From Candidatus Neomicrothrix sp. UBA2974 (GTDB lineage Bacteria > Actinomycetota > Acidimicrobiia > Acidimicrobiales > MedAcidi-G1), in the NCBI GenBank assembly GCA_002348705.1, contig DEAU01000013.1:123007-187006 (forward strand): DNA of 64,000 nt. The letters are read 5' to 3'. Below the pieces are notes generated by a model, which worked only from the letters and a program-made list of their open reading frames with translations, was not told where the DNA came from and ran no database searches. Made by a program: the position numbers and the translations under genes. Below, in pieces: positions 46,718-55,856 of this stretch (positions are counted from its first letter, which is position 1; the number at the start of each line of letters is the position of its first letter).

Positions 46718-47797
46718 GTGACCAGTCCCCATCCCGGTGATCGGGGAGCGTCCGTTCAGGAGCTCCATCGCCGCCTCAACGAGGCAGGCCACCAAGTTGA
46801 CTCGCGTGAGGTCAAAAGCACTGAATTCGGTGCTGACACCTCACGGGCCCTCCTCGCGTTTCAGGCTGAACGCTCTCTGGAAGAGACTGGTTTATTCGAC
46901 GAGCAGACACATTCGGCTCTGGTGGAGGCCGGCGTCCGATTGGGTGATCGACACCTTTACCTGCACACCCAGATGTTCCGAGGAGATGACGTCTCCGATC
47001 TCCAACTCCACCTGGGGAATCTCGGGTTTGATGCCGGAAAGATCGATGGGATTTTCGGACCTGACACAGCTGCCGCAGTAGTCGATTTTCAACGGAACGT
47101 GGGATTAGCAACCGATGGTATTGCTGGACCCCAAACCCTCCGTGGCCTACGCCATCTCCTCGGTCGAACAGCTGACCACCGGCCAGTAGCACAAATTCGC
47201 GAGTTGGAATTGCTTCGACAGAGCAATTCCGAACTACGCGACCAGCGTCTAGCCATTGGACACTTCGGTGGCGCCGCCGCATTGACCTCCGCACTCGCCC
47301 GGATACTTCGGGCCGCAGGCGCCTACGTACTTGAGTTAGACCACCCCGACGAAACTATCCACGCTTCAACGGCCAACAATTTTGGAGCTGCAATGTATAT
47401 GGGTATCCAAATTGAGAATGGTTCCTATAACAGAATCTCGTACTTTGCAACTGAAAGCTTCCAAAGTGAAGGGGGTTTCCGTCTGGCTCACCGTTGTGCT
47501 GACGCGTTGGATGCTGTCTTTGCTTTGGACCAATCAAAATCTGGTACGCCAACTTCCAAAGAGCATCAAAGTGAACAAAAAGCGCAGTCCAGCACGCGTG
47601 AGGCTCGCCGAAACGAGATCTTACGACGGACCCGTATGCCCGCCGTCATGTGCACCCTCGCTCCGCCTGCCACCATCGTCTTGGCCACGGCTGAGGTAGC
47701 CACAGCATTGGCGAGTGCAATCACAGGATGGATGGCTAATCCTGCCGCCGATCCGGTCAATAACCCGCCCACTTCCCGGGAGACCCGTCCTCTCTGA
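46718..47797 (+). CDS. CwlM-like protein with two peptidoglycan-binding repeats and a degenerate amidase domain
   Basis: 359 residues, GTG start. Two PG_binding_1 repeats at about 6-75 (DRGASVQELHRRLNEAGHQ) and 80-150 (GDDVSDLQLHLGNLGFDAGKIDGIFGPDTAAAV). From about 175 an amidase_3-like fold follows with RLAHRCADAL near the end, but I see neither the normal first zinc motif (DPGHGG-type) nor the usual ligands. There is no signal peptide, so it should be cytoplasmic, as is CwlM, the MurA regulator at this locus in Mycobacterium. It converges with parB across 34 bp. Confidence 0.8.
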   Translation: MTSPHPGDRGASVQELHRRLNEAGHQVDSREVKSTEFGADTSRALLAFQAERSLEETGLFDEQTHSALVEAGVRLGDRHLYLHTQMFRGDDVSDLQLHLGNLGFDAGKIDGIFGPDTAAAVVDFQRNVGLATDGIAGPQTLRGLRHLLGRTADHRPVAQIRELELLRQSNSELRDQRLAIGHFGGAAALTSALARILRAAGAYVLELDHPDETIHASTANNFGAAMYMGIQIENGSYNRISYFATESFQSEGGFRLAHRCADALDAVFALDQSKSGTPTSKEHQSEQKAQSSTREARRNEILRRTRMPAVMCTLAPPATIVLATAEVATALASAITGWMANPAADPVNNPPTSRETRPL

Positions 47798-47831
47798 CCC
47801 AGTGGCCAACTGTTCCGGCCTTCGAAGTCGT

Positions 47832-48758
47832 TCAACCCCCAAGCAACTCGAATAGACGCTGGAGATCGTCCCGGTCGGCGAACTCCATCACTATTCGACC
47901 TTTTCTACCCCTCGAAACCACCTTGACTTTGGTGTCGAATCGATCGCCCAGAATCCGTTCAACTTCAAGTAGGGCGGCGTCTTGAACTATTTCCCGTGTG
48001 ATGTCGTTCGGGACGTCCGTCTTCTCCTCGTTGTCGGATCCGTCGATTGATCGGACTAAATCCTCTACCTGACGAACCGACAGTCCTTCATCAACGATTC
48101 GCTTCGCAAGCCGCTCTACCAGTTGACGATCACCTAGACCAGCAAGGGCTCGAGCATGGCCAGCTCCAAGGTGCCCTTCCATTATTCGCTCTTGGACACT
48201 GTCGGGAAGATGGAGGAGCCGGAGGCTGTTGGCAACGGCTGGACGACTTCGACCAACCCGCACGGCCACCTGATGCTGAGTTAGACCAAAGTCGTCCATC
48301 AGCCGATGGAACGCGGCAGCCTCCTCTAATGGGTTCAAGTCATCTCGATGGAGGTTCTCAACAATCGCCTGTTCTAGGGAGTCTCGATCTTCGCTCTCGC
48401 GTATTAGGACGGGAACAGTTGTCAAGTTGGCGCGCTTGGCTGCTCGCCATCGACGCTCGCCAGCTACGATCTCATAGCCTTCCCCTGTCTCCCGGACAAG
48501 AATCGGTTGGAGCACTCCAACCTCCTGGATTGACAAGGTCAACTCACTCATCTTCTCGTCGTTAAACACCCGACGAGGTTGGTGCCGATTCGGTGAAATG
48601 TCTTCCACAGATACAGTCGCTAATCGAGCATCTCCAACAACTGAACCGCTTGCAGACAGTTCTCCTACTGTGTCCGAAGTCGAGGTTTCGGCCGCTGCAG
48701 TAGAGCCTTTTGTCGGAATCAACTCCGAAAGACCTTTCCCTAATCCACCTTTCTTCAT
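47832..48758 (-). CDS. parB: Chromosome partitioning protein ParB
   Basis: CTP-dependent clamp that loads at parS, 308 residues. ISPNRHQPRRVFN, then GERRWRAAKRA in the CTP-binding pocket, ENLHRDDLNPLEEAAAF, then a helix-turn-helix (LTQHQVAVRVGRSRPAVANSLRLL). The C-terminal dimer part ends at ELLGG. Its ATG overlaps the parA stop (ATGA). Two parS sites lie about 900-990 bp upstream. Confidence 0.96.
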   Translation of the reverse strand: MKKGGLGKGLSELIPTKGSTAAAETSTSDTVGELSASGSVVGDARLATVSVEDISPNRHQPRRVFNDEKMSELTLSIQEVGVLQPILVRETGEGYEIVAGERRWRAAKRANLTTVPVLIRESEDRDSLEQAIVENLHRDDLNPLEEAAAFHRLMDDFGLTQHQVAVRVGRSRPAVANSLRLLHLPDSVQERIMEGHLGAGHARALAGLGDRQLVERLAKRIVDEGLSVRQVEDLVRSIDGSDNEEKTDVPNDITREIVQDAALLEVERILGDRFDTKVKVVSRGRKGRIVMEFADRDDLQRLFELLGG

Positions 48759-49588
48759 GGCGTAACCTCCTCGGTCGATATCGTCTCCTGGTCCACGTCA
48801 CCCCGTTCAAGCACCTCCCGGGCCAATTCTCGATACGCCACTGCGCCACGACAGGTTGGGTCGTAGACGGTGATCGGTTGCCCGAAGGACGGGGCTTCCG
48901 AAAGACGTACTGACCGAGGAATTACCTGACGACACACCCGGTCGCCGAAATACGAACGGACCTCAGCGGCAACCTGTTCAGAAAGTTTCGTCCGGGCGTC
49001 GTACATCACAAGGGCGATCGTGGAGATCTCCAGGCCAGGATTCAAATTGGCCTTCACAAGGTCGACATTGCCAACCAGTTGACCTAGTCCTTCCAATGCG
49101 TAGTACTCGCACTGAATCGGTACCAGAACCTCCTCAGCAACCACAAGGGCATTGACGGTCAACAAGCCAAGCGCTGGCGGACAGTCAATGAGGATAATGT
49201 CGTAATCGTCTGCGACTTCAGCCAGAGCTTTTTCCAATCGGTGCTCTCGACTGAATGCGGTAACTAATTCGATTTCAGCGCCGGCTAGAGAGAGGCTCGA
49301 AGGAACCACGTCCAAGTTAACTACGTCCGTTTTACGCAGAACCTCGGAAACTGCAGCTCGCTGAAGAACCACCTCATAGACGGAACCTTGTAATTCCTGT
49401 GTCGAAAGTCCGAGACCGGTAGTTGCATTAGCTTGCGGGTCAAGGTCAACAATCAACACACGCTTCTCTTGTTCCGCTATTGACGCCCCCAGATTGATAG
49501 TCGTCGTGGTTTTACCAACACCGCCCTTCTGATTAGCAACGGCAATAATACGAGCGCGAAAGTTCTCCAAGACCATTCCTATAATCAT
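48755..49588 (-). CDS. parA: Chromosome partitioning ATPase ParA
   Basis: Deviant Walker ATPase: ANQKGGVGKTTTTINLG at the start, DLDPQANATTGLG, and IDCPPALGLLTVNAL. The frame runs to a TTG at 49627; ATG 49588 and ATG 49576 are both possible starts, neither with a clear Shine-Dalgarno, so the first residues are uncertain (277 residues from 49588). It drives segregation with ParB. The parS sites at 49639 and 49732 are directly upstream. Confidence 0.94.
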   Translation of the reverse strand: MIIGMVLENFRARIIAVANQKGGVGKTTTTINLGASIAEQEKRVLIVDLDPQANATTGLGLSTQELQGSVYEVVLQRAAVSEVLRKTDVVNLDVVPSSLSLAGAEIELVTAFSREHRLEKALAEVADDYDIILIDCPPALGLLTVNALVVAEEVLVPIQCEYYALEGLGQLVGNVDLVKANLNPGLEISTIALVMYDARTKLSEQVAAEVRSYFGDRVCRQVIPRSVRLSEAPSFGQPITVYDPTCRGAVAYRELAREVLERGDVDQETISTEEVTP

Positions 49589-49638
49589 GGTTGGCTTGCC
49601 CACAGAACACAAGGACCCTCCAGACAACCTGGTTGGAA

Positions 49639-49654
49639 TGTTCCACGTGGAACA
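49639..49654. promoter_or_regulatory. parS site 1
   Basis: TGTTCCACGTGGAACA, a perfect 16-bp palindrome that differs from the parS consensus TGTTTCACGTGAAACA at two symmetric positions. It lies 51 bp upstream of the parA start in the parA-rsmG gap, so it may also connect ParB binding to parAB expression. Confidence 0.92.
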
Positions 49655-49731
49655 ATGACTTGGCTTTTACATTGGCGTCTTTGACGAATTCGATCTACAC
49701 GTTTCTAACAAGAATCTCCTGGAAACACAGG

Positions 49732-49747
49732 TGTTTCACGTGGAACA
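49732..49747. promoter_or_regulatory. parS site 2
   Basis: TGTTTCACGTGGAACA, one mismatch to the consensus TGTTTCACGTGAAACA. It is 78 bp from site 1 and about 20 bp from the rsmG stop. Two sites this close, within 5 kb of the origin, are enough to form a ParB loading centre. Confidence 0.93.
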
Positions 49748-49765
49748 CGCCCAAACCAGAATGGT

Positions 49766-50479
49766 CTACCGACGTCTTTCCCCAAATAGAGGTTCGTCGA
49801 TTTGGCGCACAAAGCGGCGAGGAAAGCGTTCTGGACACATACCGATGCGCCTTAACGCTCTATAGGTGGCTCCGTCCATAAGCCACCCTCCAAGATCCTC
49901 GACCCCAAGTTGGGAAAGTCCCTCTGCCGGCCATCTCCAAGGGACACCACCTGCTTCAAGCACCCGTTCTGCCGGCTGTTCAGAACTAATTGGCGGTTCG
50001 CTCACCATTAGGAGGCCACCTTCCTCGAGAAGAGGGGCAGCACATTCTGCCGTTGAGGCCGGAGAGGCAAATCCGCGAGCAGTCACCACTCCGGCTTTTG
50101 AACGGAGGGCTCCCCTGGCCACCTCAACTGCGTCCGACAAGATGACTTCCACTCGATCCTCTAGACCCAGTGATCGCACAGCCCAGCGGAGAAAGGCGGT
50201 CCGTGTCTCACTGCGATCAACCAGCGACCAATGCCACAATGTCCTGGATGCAAGGACAAGACCCGGAATACCTCCGCCTGTACCCAAATCGACGGCCAGA
50301 ACCGTTGGTTCGGTCAGATCAGGAAGCTCTGAGAATGCAAGAAAGCCAGTGCTATGGCTAGGCCCATCCATGGCAGCACCTGAAGTCAGATGCCCCTCAG
50401 CAGCAGCCGCATCGAGAACTTCCTCAATGGACTTCATGCTGGCAATCTGGCTGGTGGGTCCGTCGCGGAACCGACCCAA
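49766..50479 (-). CDS. rsmG: 16S rRNA (guanine527-N7)-methyltransferase RsmG
   Basis: SAM-dependent methyltransferase, 237 residues in the frame from TTG 50479; ATG 50437 is an alternative start. AVDLGTGGGIPGLVLA is the SAM loop, and RRSETRTAFLRWAVRSLGL-type and TARGFASPASTAECAAPLL segments fit RsmG. The usual early WDRHLL-type motif is not visible; the N-terminal part is divergent, so this member is unusual. It starts 6 nt after the jag stop; parS sites follow it. Confidence 0.85.
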   Translation of the reverse strand: MGRFRDGPTSQIASMKSIEEVLDAAAAEGHLTSGAAMDGPSHSTGFLAFSELPDLTEPTVLAVDLGTGGGIPGLVLASRTLWHWSLVDRSETRTAFLRWAVRSLGLEDRVEVILSDAVEVARGALRSKAGVVTARGFASPASTAECAAPLLEEGGLLMVSEPPISSEQPAERVLEAGGVPWRWPAEGLSQLGVEDLGGWLMDGATYRALRRIGMCPERFPRRFVRQIDEPLFGERRR

Positions 50480-50485
50480 CCCGCC

Positions 50486-51562
50486 TCAGTCGGCGGTCAG
50501 CGATATGACGACCCGCCGGTCATTGTCGCTGCCTTCCGAGATGGTTGAAACACCCTCGATTTCAGCAACGGTGTCGTGAACCACCTTGCGGTCCACTGCA
50601 GCCATTGGCTCAAGGGCACGAGAACGACCATCGTCGAGGACTGCTTCAGCCTGAGTACGGGCAAAGTCCGCCAGAAAAGTTCGACGTCGCGCGCGATAGC
50701 CCCCTATATCAACAGTCAACGATCCCTCGGCCTGCCCATCCGAACTCCGCTGCACCAAGGTCCGCGCAAGTTCAGTAATAGCCCTTACCGTTTCACCGCG
50801 CTGACCAATGGCCCGGCCAAGATTCAATCCTTGAGCCTCCACAGTCAGGCGATCCTCATCGATCGTGCTGGCGACCCGAGCTTCCAGTCCCATCTGGTCT
50901 AGAAGACCTTGGACAAACTCCTCAGTAATCCGTGCCTGCGTCTGCAAATCCATGACCGCCACCTCTGCCCTCTCCCGACCGCTGCTACGGTCGTTCTCCT
51001 GAACCGGCTTGGTCGCCGACCCCTTTTTCCGGCTGCCACGACCGGACGATTTGTTAGTTGGCAAGGCTTCCGCCTCTACCGATTTCCCTTTTGTCTCAGA
51101 CCCGGCGTTCGCAGATCCACTATCCTGACTACCACGATTCCGTCCACGGCTTCCACGGTTCGACTCTCCACGGGTAACCCCAGTCGCTCCAGAGCTCTCT
51201 CGCAAATCTCCGTCGTCACGTGATGCTTGCTCACGACGATTCGGGTTATCTTCCTTTGTGTTGGCCGTCCTCTTTTGAGCATTCCGATTTCCCCGATCTT
51301 GGGAACGTCGATTTTGCTCGTTGCGACTCCGGCCCTTTTTCCCATTTCGTCGATCTCGATCACGTCGTTCCATCTTTGAACGCGGGCTAGCTGGTCTGAC
51401 TCGGGCCCGAAGACGCGCCTCGGTCTTCCGGAAGCCAAAGATCGAACGAGCCCCTTCTGCCAGAACCTCTATTTCCATCTCGTCCTCAGCCACGCCCAGT
51501 CGATCCAGAGCGCGATCCTTCGCCTCGTCGAGTGTGGCACCTGTGGTCTCAATCCACTCCAT
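50486..51562 (-). CDS. jag: RNA-binding protein Jag/KhpB with long basic linker
   Basis: 358 residues from the ATG at 51562, which has AGGAGG 8 nt upstream. N-terminal Jag_N domain (WIETTGATLDEAKDRALDRLG, then RSIFGFRKTEARLRARV), then about 140 residues of Arg/Asn/Ser/Gly/Lys-rich disordered linker. A KH domain (LTVEAQGLNLGRAIGQRGETVRAI) and R3H domain (FARTQAEAVLDDGRSRALEPM, VHDTVAEIEGV) close the protein. Binds RNA; its place after yidC is conserved. Confidence 0.92.
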   Translation of the reverse strand: MEWIETTGATLDEAKDRALDRLGVAEDEMEIEVLAEGARSIFGFRKTEARLRARVRPASPRSKMERRDRDRRNGKKGRSRNEQNRRSQDRGNRNAQKRTANTKEDNPNRREQASRDDGDLRESSGATGVTRGESNRGSRGRNRGSQDSGSANAGSETKGKSVEAEALPTNKSSGRGSRKKGSATKPVQENDRSSGRERAEVAVMDLQTQARITEEFVQGLLDQMGLEARVASTIDEDRLTVEAQGLNLGRAIGQRGETVRAITELARTLVQRSSDGQAEGSLTVDIGGYRARRRTFLADFARTQAEAVLDDGRSRALEPMAAVDRKVVHDTVAEIEGVSTISEGSDNDRRVVISLTAD

Positions 51563-51564
51563 GC

Positions 51565-52833
51565 TCACTTCCTCCTTTTCTTCTTTTTCGCGCCGCGCAT
51601 GCCAGCCGTCCCAGGAGGAGTCGTCCGCCCTCCTCCTGAACGACCACTGGACGGCCGCTTGTCATTCTTTTCTGTCTCTTCAGACACGTTCCTGCGTCCC
51701 CGACGACCTGACTTCTTTGACGGAGAGACCGGCTTCGCTGCCTTCCGCCCCTTTCGGCTCTTTTCGTCTCGTGAATCAGACATGCGCCTGTCGGACAAAT
51801 CACTGCTAGTTTGAGAATCATTCCTATTTGAACCAGCTGTCGTACGTCCTGATCTTGTCGATTTAGCTCGTGCCTGATTCTCCATCCTCGACGAACCGCC
51901 TTTTACTTCGCCTCCTTTGGGCTCGGTTCCCTTGGTTCGAGGTTTTGTTCCTTTGTTGTTCTTCTCCTTGGCATCCTTCTTCACACCATCCGACCGCTCG
52001 GGAATTACGACCGCTGGCTGCTCTCGCCCCGGGCCATACAAGGTGCGGGTGATATAAGCCTGTTGGCCAATTCGATACAGGTTGGACACCACGAAGTAAA
52101 GAACGAGCGACGCATCGAGACTGAACGAGATAACCGGCAGGAAGAACGGCATCACTTTCATCAGCATCTGCTGCTGCGGGTTGACCGTCGAATCGGGGTT
52201 CCGACCTCGGATCTGGCGTTGCTGGTACCAAGAACTAGCAAACACCACCAGAATGAGGAAAAAGTAGGGGAGGGCAGCACCGATACTGTCCGATAAGGCC
52301 CTGCTGGCTGTTCGCGCCAGGTCGAAGCCGAGGAAAAGCATTTCGGTCTCCGAAGCCAAATCCCTGAAAAGTTCCGAACTCTCATCTAAATAGGCCGGAT
52401 AGAAGGTTTGTTGCGCGTTAGACGCCCCGGAAAGAATCCCTTCTAAGCCGGATCCCATCCGACCAGCCACCCATCCGGCACTGTCACCGATGTCGGAAAG
52501 CCGACGGGTCAGCCCCCTCAAAACGGTGTAGAGAACCATGAACACCGGCGCCTGGATCAGCAGCGGTAGGCAACCACCCATCGGGTTGATGTTGTTGGCC
52601 TGATAGAAGGCCATCATTTCCTTGTTCATGCTCTCTCGGTCACCCTTATGCCGGTTCTGGATCTTTTTCATTTCCGGCTGGAGGTGCTGCATCTTGATCA
52701 TCGACCGTGTCCCCTTCAGGGTCAGAGGGGTCACGATCACCATCACCACGACGGTGAGCAGGATGATGGATACGCCAAAACTCGGAAAAATTCCGTAGAA
52801 CCAAGAGAGGACGGAGGCGATTAGGTCGAACAT
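51565..52833 (-). CDS. yidC: Membrane protein insertase YidC
   Basis: 422 residues. Oxa1-type core with membrane helices at about 15-35, 90-110, 180-200 and 225-250; MKKIQNRHKGDRESMNKEMMAFY is the cytoplasmic coiled loop and NINPMGGCLPLLIQAPVFMVLY the second helix. After about residue 290 a long, very basic tail follows (Lys/Arg/Ser/Gly-rich, ends GAKKKKRRK), which probably touches the ribosome. Its start is 12 nt inside the end of yidD. Confidence 0.94.
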   Translation of the reverse strand: MFDLIASVLSWFYGIFPSFGVSIILLTVVVMVIVTPLTLKGTRSMIKMQHLQPEMKKIQNRHKGDRESMNKEMMAFYQANNINPMGGCLPLLIQAPVFMVLYTVLRGLTRRLSDIGDSAGWVAGRMGSGLEGILSGASNAQQTFYPAYLDESSELFRDLASETEMLFLGFDLARTASRALSDSIGAALPYFFLILVVFASSWYQQRQIRGRNPDSTVNPQQQMLMKVMPFFLPVISFSLDASLVLYFVVSNLYRIGQQAYITRTLYGPGREQPAVVIPERSDGVKKDAKEKNNKGTKPRTKGTEPKGGEVKGGSSRMENQARAKSTRSGRTTAGSNRNDSQTSSDLSDRRMSDSRDEKSRKGRKAAKPVSPSKKSGRRGRRNVSEETEKNDKRPSSGRSGGGRTTPPGTAGMRGAKKKKRRK

Positions 52834-53108
52834 GGAGTCTCTCGTTCAGGACGCGTCATATTGTTGACAGCCCGAGGCACAGGATCCCAACCTTGCCCAC
52901 CCCACGGGTGGCAGCGGGCTAATCGACGTATGACTAGCACTGACCCTCGTAGTGGGCCATAGCGCTGAACAGCGTCTAGCGCGTAGTTCGAGCATGTCGG
53001 CACAAAGCGACAAGGTGTCGGACGGCCATCGGCGGCCCGTTGGTACGCACCGATGCAAAAAACCAACATCCGGGAAAGAATGCTGAGGTCAGGAGGTATT
53101 TTCTTCAT
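52821..53108 (-). CDS. yidD: Membrane protein insertion efficiency factor YidD
   Basis: 95 residues from the ATG at 53108. LSRMLVFCIGAYQRAADGRPTPCRFVPTCSNYALDAVQRYGPLRG is the YidD core (CRxxPTCSxYAxxA), and RCHPWGGQGWDPVP the end motif. The longer frame to 53168 overlaps rnpA more and lacks family character. It overlaps the rnpA 3' end by 20 nt and yidC by 13 nt. Confidence 0.93.
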   Translation of the reverse strand: MKKIPPDLSILSRMLVFCIGAYQRAADGRPTPCRFVPTCSNYALDAVQRYGPLRGSVLVIRRLARCHPWGGQGWDPVPRAVNNMTRPERETPCST

Positions 53109-53466
53109 CAGAGAGTTGTTTCTTAGGGGGGAACGGTGAGTGATTAGCCACGGCGATAATCGCATCACTCAAGCATTGCTCAAGTTCGGCATAAGACGAA
53201 GCGGCCACATCCTGTGATACTCGGACGAGATAGTCCCCGGGAGCAATCCCTCCAGGTTGACGGTCCAATTCGTTAAGAATGGCCCTAAGCCGACGCCGAA
53301 CCCGATTGCGGACCACAGCAGGACCAACTATCCGGGGAATCGCGTAGGCGAACCTGACCGACGATCCCGTCGGACAATGGATCAAGCTTAGGGGACCTCG
53401 TCGAACCGTGCGGCCTTCCCGACGTAGGCGTCGAAAGTCGTGGCGGAGGTGGATCCTACCGATCAA
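53089..53466 (-). CDS. rnpA: Ribonuclease P protein component
   Basis: Protein subunit of RNase P for tRNA 5' processing. 125 residues with a Phe/Arg-rich start [13 protein letters not shown] and the signature region [15 protein letters not shown] (RNxxKRxxR-type). It starts with TTG that overlaps the rpmH stop; no better start is near, because the RHDFRRL core begins 8 residues later. Standard order rpmH-rnpA-yidD-yidC. Confidence 0.93.
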   Translation of the reverse strand: MIGRIHLRHDFRRLRREGRTVRRGPLSLIHCPTGSSVRFAYAIPRIVGPAVVRNRVRRRLRAILNELDRQPGGIAPGDYLVRVSQDVAASSYAELEQCLSDAIIAVANHSPFPPKKQLSDEENTS

Positions 53467-53597
53467 GCTGACAATCGGGCCCGGCCCTTCTGTCGTCGAG
53501 CGGCAATAGTCGCTCGACCTGCACGGGTTCGCATCCGCTTTCGAAAGCCATGCTTTCTAGCCCGCCTCCGGGTGTTCGGCTGGTACGTACGTTTCAT
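53463..53597 (-). CDS. rpmH: 50S ribosomal protein bL34
   Basis: 44 residues, found by hand translation: it starts [18 protein letters not shown] and continues with [17 protein letters not shown] and KGRARLSA. This is a textbook bL34 at full length. It is divergent from dnaA across the 568-bp origin-flanking gap. GGAGT-type Shine-Dalgarno (AGGAGTC, about 53603-53609) precedes the ATG. Confidence 0.96.
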   Translation of the reverse strand: MKRTYQPNTRRRARKHGFRKRMRTRAGRATIAARRQKGRARLSA

Positions 53598-54165
53598 TCA
53601 AAGACTCCTCTGGCCTTACCAAGCGTCATCAAGAGGGGGAGCGCCCAGATGCCATAGATTGGTGGTCTCCAACCGTTCCCTCGCACTCAGTCGCGAGAAC
53701 TGTCGGATGCAGTCGATTTCGACCACGAGACCGATGTGATTGTCGGTCTGGATTCCCTACCCATTCCCGCCAACAGGGGCATTGACGAACAGGGACCCGA
53801 ACGTCAGGCTACGGGCGTTCCAGGTGATCCACCAACTGAATTCATTTCTACTAAACAAACCTTGAAGCCCGCCACTCAGCGTTATCCACATAATCCACAG
53901 GCTCTCCACTCGACGTCGCACTATCTCCGGGCGGATTTTTACCAAAGCGACACTCGAACTCGCCAACGCTTGCTCACACACAAAACCGCTTCTGATCTGC
54001 TGCAACGCGCTGAAGATTTTGGCCTTGCGCGGCAGCCTCCTCAGAGTGCTACCTTGCCCCGCCCACCGAGAGGGCGGAGTGGGTCGTCAAAGGCTGTTTT
54101 CCGCAATCCGGCACCCTTTCCACAGGGGATTCCACATCTGTGGACAACTTGAACGGAGGCAAGTA
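53598..54165. other. rpmH-dnaA intergenic region with DnaA boxes (oriC flank)
   Basis: 568 bp with no supported gene. DnaA-box-like 9-mers: TTATCCACA (53882-53890, perfect), TAATCCACA (53891-53899, directly abutting), CTTTCCACA (54116-54124), and TGTGGACAA (54139-54147, reverse of TTGTCCACA), the last in the palindrome TCCACA-TC-TGTGGA (54131-54144). The dnaA Shine-Dalgarno CGGAGG is at about 54154. The first 280 bp should contain the rpmH promoter on the minus strand; I see no clear hexamers. Confidence 0.75.
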
Positions 54166-55587
54166 ATGGCGGATGCAACGGTCTTGTGGGATGTCTGTGC
54201 TGCGGCAATACAGGAGAAGGTGTCGGATGTCATCTGGCAGATGACGTTCAGTTCGGCGAAGCCTGTATCTGCCGACGAGGAAACTCTGACGATTTCAGTT
54301 CCTAGCGTCGTCACGCTGGACCGCATCGAGGGGCGCTACCACGACCTTGTCCACGAAGCAATCGCAGAGGCGAGCGACGACCAACTCACTCTCAACATTG
54401 TGGTCAGACAAGATCCCGACCCAATTGATGACGAGGTCGTCCCAATCCGTGTTAACAACACCACCATTACTTCCGACAATTTCGAAGTTTCAGACCCATT
54501 GCCAATTGCAGATCCATCAACTGCAATCAAAAACCCTTCTCCTACAACTCAAGACATCCCATTTGCCGGTCGACACACGTTCGATGATTTTGTAATCGGA
54601 CAATCCAACCGGTTTGCCCATGCAGCTGCTCTCGCAGTCGCCGAAACCCCTGGAAGGGTTTATAACCCCCTGTTCATCTATGGAGACGCCGGTTTAGGTA
54701 AGACACACCTACTCCAAGCAGTCGGTAACTACGTCACCCACATCTATCCGAACCAGCAGGTCCGCTACGTGTCCAGCGAGACATTTATGAACCGTTTTGT
54801 AGAGGCCATCAAGAACAAACAGCTCCCTGAGTTCAAGGATCGATACCGCCGCAACGACCTGCTTCTCGTAGACGACATCCAGTTCATGGAGGGTAAGGAA
54901 GGCCTTCAGGAAGAGTTTTTTCACACCTTCAATTCGATCCAAGAGGACGGTGGTCAGATCGTCTTAACTAGCGACCGCTCCCCAGACTCCATCCCGACCC
55001 TAGAGGACCGGCTCCGAAGCCGATTCAAGATGGGTCTCGTCACACATATCCAACCCCCTGATGTCGAAACTCGTCTAGCGATTCTCCGAAAAAAGGTTGA
55101 ACGCGCTGCTCCTGGGAACCCTGTTCCCGACGATGTTCTCCTATTCATAGCTGAAAACATTGCGGAGAACATCCGCGAACTCGAAGGTGCTTTAACCCGT
55201 GTGATCGCCTTCTCAAGCCTCAATCAGGTGCCGTGTACCCATGATCTCGCTGTTTCAGTCTTGGAAGATTTGATCAGCAACTCGGCACCACTTGTTATTA
55301 CCCCTGAATTGATCCTCGGCCGGACAGCCCAGTTCTACGGTTTCAGCTGCGACGACCTGGTTGGTGCGAGTCGGCGACGACCCTTGGTGACTGCCCGACA
55401 AGTATCGATGTATGTCTTCCGCGAGCTCACTGACCTCAGCTACCCAGCCATTGGCCGAGAATTTGGTGGTCGAGACCACACTACGGTTATTCATGCTGTA
55501 GAGAAGATCACAAGGCTCATGCCGGAACGCCGAGAGATTTATGACCAAGTCTCCGCACTCGTTTCCTCTATCCGGTCAGGCGATTGA
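54166..55587 (+). CDS. dnaA: Chromosomal replication initiator DnaA
   Basis: 473 residues from ATG 54166, with CGGAGG 6-7 nt upstream; the 49-codon upstream extension is a shadow. Domain I (DATVLWDVCAAAIQEK) about 1-85, a short acidic linker, AAA+ domain from about 140 with GDAGLGKTH Walker A and LLLVDDIQFM Walker B, and domain IV with GREFGGRDHTTVIHA, the DnaA-box-binding signature. Short for an actinobacterial DnaA (Streptomyces and Mycobacterium have longer linkers). It binds the boxes on both sides. Confidence 0.96.
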   Translation: MADATVLWDVCAAAIQEKVSDVIWQMTFSSAKPVSADEETLTISVPSVVTLDRIEGRYHDLVHEAIAEASDDQLTLNIVVRQDPDPIDDEVVPIRVNNTTITSDNFEVSDPLPIADPSTAIKNPSPTTQDIPFAGRHTFDDFVIGQSNRFAHAAALAVAETPGRVYNPLFIYGDAGLGKTHLLQAVGNYVTHIYPNQQVRYVSSETFMNRFVEAIKNKQLPEFKDRYRRNDLLLVDDIQFMEGKEGLQEEFFHTFNSIQEDGGQIVLTSDRSPDSIPTLEDRLRSRFKMGLVTHIQPPDVETRLAILRKKVERAAPGNPVPDDVLLFIAENIAENIRELEGALTRVIAFSSLNQVPCTHDLAVSVLEDLISNSAPLVITPELILGRTAQFYGFSCDDLVGASRRRPLVTARQVSMYVFRELTDLSYPAIGREFGGRDHTTVIHAVEKITRLMPERREIYDQVSALVSSIRSGD

Positions 55588-55856
55588 TTCACTAGTCCGA
55601 TCCAGTAAGTACCTGTGGATACACCATGGTCCAACTTGTTATTCAACGTGGTTAAGCCTGTGGAACCGCGGTGGACGCTGTCTCCATGATCCACAGCCAT
55701 TGATCCATCCCTCTGCTTAGCTGTTGAAGAACGTGGATAAGTTGAAACCCTTCCCATCCCTCCTGACCTGCGATGATGGGTACTCATTCACAATCCACAA
55801 CACCTATTACTGCTACAAACTATTTAGATAAACAACGTGGTGAAAGTGACCAGCCT
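55588..55856. other. dnaA-dnaN intergenic region, probable oriC core
   Basis: 269 bp. DnaA-box-like sites: TGTGGATAC (55614-55622, reverse), TGTGGAACC (55659-55667, reverse), TGATCCACA (55687-55695), CGTGGATAA (55732-55740, reverse of TTATCCACG) and CAATCCACA (55791-55799). Five sites in about 190 bp, with a locally AT-rich tract near 55800-55850. Its position between dnaA and dnaN matches actinobacterial oriC, and genes switch strand here. Confidence 0.85.
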
